Shown piece by piece: positions 61,736-64,000 of a stretch of DNA of 64,000 bases; position 1 is the first letter of the stretch; every line of letters starts with the position of its first letter. The position numbers and the translations under genes were made by a program. Under the pieces are notes generated by a model. That model did not search any database. It was not told the DNA's origin and was given only the letters and a program-made list of their open reading frames with translations. Source of the stretch: Achatina immaculata (taxonomy: Eukaryota > Mollusca > Gastropoda > Stylommatophora > Achatinidae); assembly GCA_009760885.1 (NCBI GenBank), contig CM019719.1, forward strand, positions 34,051,584 through 34,115,583, given 5' to 3'.

Positions 61736-62097
61736 CTAACGCAAAGTGTCCAGATTCTCGGTTTGTATTTTCGTGACTAGAGTAATTTGTCGTAAGATGT
61801 AAGGAAGGTAAAATGCATTTAGGTTAACCTCTGCAGCAATAAATGAGAAATTTAAAAAATATAGGAATATTTAATTATCATAATTTATGGCATCCCCTTC
61901 TTTTAACTCATTGAACTTATTGCCTAACACAAATTAGTTATCAACTTCGTGGTGAATTTCTGGAGCCATTGGTGAACAGAGTGAATCTAGTCTCCTGGAC
62001 CAAGCAGTACACCACGCACACACCGAACACCTGAAACTTTTCGAACAACAAAGCACATTAGTGTATAGTAAGAGCTTGATAAAATCGTAAACAAGGC

Positions 62098-62319
62098 ACT
62101 TGGGGGTGCTAGATGGCTAAGTCGATTAATGCGCTGTTCTCTCGTGGCTAGACCGGAGACGGGGATCGAGCCTCGGGTAATTCTTTTGTCATTTTTTTTT
62201 TCTTTCCCTCACGTCTAAAAGTGTTTTGTGTAGGATTTTCTCAAGGTCTAACCATACAGTACTGTACTCCGCGACTTTACTGTACGAAAGCCTTGTTTTT
62301 TTCCTATTTGTGAACACTC

Positions 62320-62320
<1 letters not shown>
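62098..62320 (+). mobile_element. SINE-D copy
   Basis: tRNA-like head: A box GATGGCTAAGTCGATTAATG, B box GGGGATCGAGCCTCGG, then a body shared with 63030-63200 (TCCCTCACGTCT, AAAGTGTTTTGTG, TTTACTGTACGAAAGCC). Head resembles a Leu/Ser-type tRNA. Confidence 0.75.
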
Positions 62321-62321
<1 letters not shown>

Positions 62322-62361
<40 letters not shown>

Positions 62362-62364
62362 ACC
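62322..62364. repeat. CAA microsatellite
   Basis: AACAACAAC run, about 13 units, at the tail of the SINE-D copy. Confidence 0.93.
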
Positions 62365-62439
62365 CCCAACAGATATCTGCTTCACAGAAGATTCCAAGTG
62401 TCTTCACATTTTTTAGCCCTTGCCATTTTCTACAGCCTT

Positions 62440-62695
62440 CATTCATTCATTCATTTGCATGTCCCTTGCGGAACTTTGCCTCCCAAACAGCACTCCTGTA
62501 GGCCTCTCGGTTGTGAGCAAGATGGCCTGCTGCTGTTGCATCCATTTCCAGATCGTCAACGATGTCTTGCAGCCATCTTCGTCTTGGTCTTCCTCTTTTT
62601 CTTTTTCCCATTATGTATCCTTCCAATACGGTCTTCTCTAAATTATCATGACGTTTAATGTGTCCAAAATATTTCAGTTTTCTCCCTTTAATACA
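62440..62695 (-). mobile_element. LINE-A 3' copy
   Basis: Minus strand; left end ATTCATTCATTCATTTGCATG (a TGAA tail instead of TGAC), then the terminal basic domain up to CAAAATATTTCAGTTTTCTC. Confidence 0.88.
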
Positions 62696-63024
62696 GCCTT
62701 AGGTCATATAAAGAGCCAGGAAGTATTATGTTGTAATCCTGGACAGCGAAGGACATGGCCAAACCAACCAAACTAGCCGTGTTTCCGTAATAAGATTGTT
62801 TTGATCATGTGAAGGAAGTCAAGAAAACTCATTAATCATGGTTCTTTTATGAAATAGACAGACAGACAGACAGATAGATAGATAGATAGATAGATAAATA
62901 GAGCGAGAGAGGAAGAGACCGAGAGCGAGAGAAAGATTAAAAAGTTTAAATTTTCAAAATCAGACTCCGGCGCCATTGCATTCCGGACAGCCCCATATAT
63001 ACTCCTCCGCATGTCGCAGCATCC

Positions 63025-63200
63025 ATCCAAGAAGACGGAGTCCGTGTTCGAATCCCAGGTAATTCTCTTGTGATTTTTCTTTCTCTCACGTCTCACTAAA
63101 GTGCTTTGTCTACGATTTTTTCGAGGTTTAATCCTATAATATTTGTTCTCTTACTTTACCGTACCAAAACCTCGTAGTTTCCTATTTATAAAAAATTGTT
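63025..63200 (+). mobile_element. SINE-D copy, diverged head
   Basis: B box GTGTTCGAATCCCAGG is near consensus; the A-box half is degraded. Body (TCTCTCACGTCTCACTAAAG, TTTACCGTACCAAAACC) aligns with 62160-62310. Confidence 0.7.
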
Positions 63201-63440
63201 CCATCCATCCAAGAGTATGTTTGCTAATAGTTCCTGCCAAGTGTTGGTTCTTTATGATGCTTTTTCTGCCACACTGTTCAGATCTCCTACCAGCACACTT
63301 AATTTGTCCTAGCTTCTGCAATCTCTTCAGATGTTCTTCATTTTCCCGCAGTCTTTCTAATACGGCTTTAGCGATGACACCCTTGTCCATTCTCAGCCTA
63401 CCATTTATTTTAGCCTGACCAGCATGCCTATCTGCCACTT
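63150..63440 (-). other. Protein-like open fragment, unidentified
   Basis: Minus strand, about 80 residues of unbroken, charged sequence: KINGRLRMDKGVIAKAVLER, ENEEHLKRLQKLGQIKCAG, HTLGWMEQFF. Not TRPC, and no motif I can name. It overlaps the end of SINE-D in its last part. Could be a transposon or a retrocopy fragment. Confidence 0.4.
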
Positions 63441-63714
63441 CACAGTCATGTACTCAGAGAGAGAGAGAGAGAGAGTGAATGAACTTTGGACAGAGTTAAG
63501 AAATGAGCATGAAGGCCCATTTGAAATTCTGGCCTTTATCACAAAACTTCCGTTCCAGGCATTGTACGTCAGTTAGTACAAATGTGTTAGGCATACAAGA
63601 AACATAATTAAAATTGAAATAACGAACCTGTTACATTTCAGTCTAATCCAGGCGTTTAATACAGGAATCATAAGAGGGACGGGGAGGGAGGAAGGGTAAT
63701 CAAGACATTCAAAT

Positions 63715-63720
63715 AAAATA

Positions 63721-63753
<33 letters not shown>

Positions 63754-63948
63754 TCGAAGGAGGTGGGTTAGTGTATGACATAAACATAGAGAGAGAGAGA
63801 GAGAGAGAGAGAGATCGAGGGAGATGGATCAGTGCATGAAATAAACACAGAGAGAGAGAGAGAGATCGAGGGAGATGGATCAATGCATGAAATAAACACA
63901 GAGAGAGAGAGAGAGAGATCGAGGGAAAATGATCAGTGCATGACATAA

Positions 63949-63995
<47 letters not shown>

Positions 63996-64000
63996 TGGAT
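63715..64000. repeat. GA microsatellite with 60-bp composite units
   Basis: AGAGAG runs separated by GATCGAGGGAGATGGATCAG + TGCATGAAATAAACAC; four units, continuing past the window edge. Confidence 0.92.

Noticed and set aside
61960..62030. Possible extra exon on the minus strand after GTTTCAG (FGVCVVYCLVQE...)
   Set aside because: It does not resemble the TRPC segment expected upstream of exon 1, and its frame ends quickly.

Overview
The window looks like animal (metazoan) nuclear DNA, most likely from a lophotrochozoan such as a gastropod mollusc. The reasons are one long intron-rich gene, about 60-65% A+T background, and many decayed non-LTR retrotransposons, tRNA-derived SINEs, a Penelope-like element, a Tc1 transposon and minisatellites. 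There is no sign of operons, prokaryotic genes, tRNA or rRNA genes, or CRISPR. The taxonomic call is an inference from repeat types and gene style.

The only host gene I can support is a TRPC-family cation channel on the minus strand. It can be rebuilt as 15 exons from 60164 down to a stop codon at 11369. All 14 introns are GT-AG, and the reading phase matches at every junction, giving 825 residues that contain the whole membrane domain and C-terminus. In order they carry: the linker after the ankyrin region (exon 1), pre-S1 helix (2), S1 (3), S2 (4-5), S3 (5), a long S3-S4 loop (6), S4-S5 (7), S5-pore (8), the pore LFW motif (9), S6 (10), the TRP box EWKFAR (11), the calmodulin/IP3-receptor-binding-like segment (12), a proline-rich symmetric exon with a weak acceptor (13), a basic Ser/Arg-rich exon (14), and a final coiled coil ending in the PDZ-ligand-like tail SNL (15). 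The ankyrin-repeat N-terminus and promoter are not visible and should lie beyond position 64000.

Positions 1-11368 are 3' flank filled with LINE, SINE and DNA-transposon debris. The largest piece is a frameshifted endonuclease-reverse transcriptase LINE at 5640-7890. Introns hold more copies of the same families: LINE-A (3' end runs into TGAC microsatellite), LINE-B (DUF6451-like tail), LINE-C, RNase-H type LINE-D, four SINE families, a Tc1-like element (43271-44550) that contains a foreign C2H2 zinc-finger LINE tail, and Penelope-like elements (12780-13690, 20210-21009, 34174-35277). Some minisatellites lie next to splice sites.

The most interesting signal is in the Penelope-like 3' ends. 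They carry a hammerhead-ribozyme-like core in which the C3-G8 pair appears replaced by A3-U8. In one copy a 44-bp unit containing this core is repeated seven times head to tail (12812-13130).
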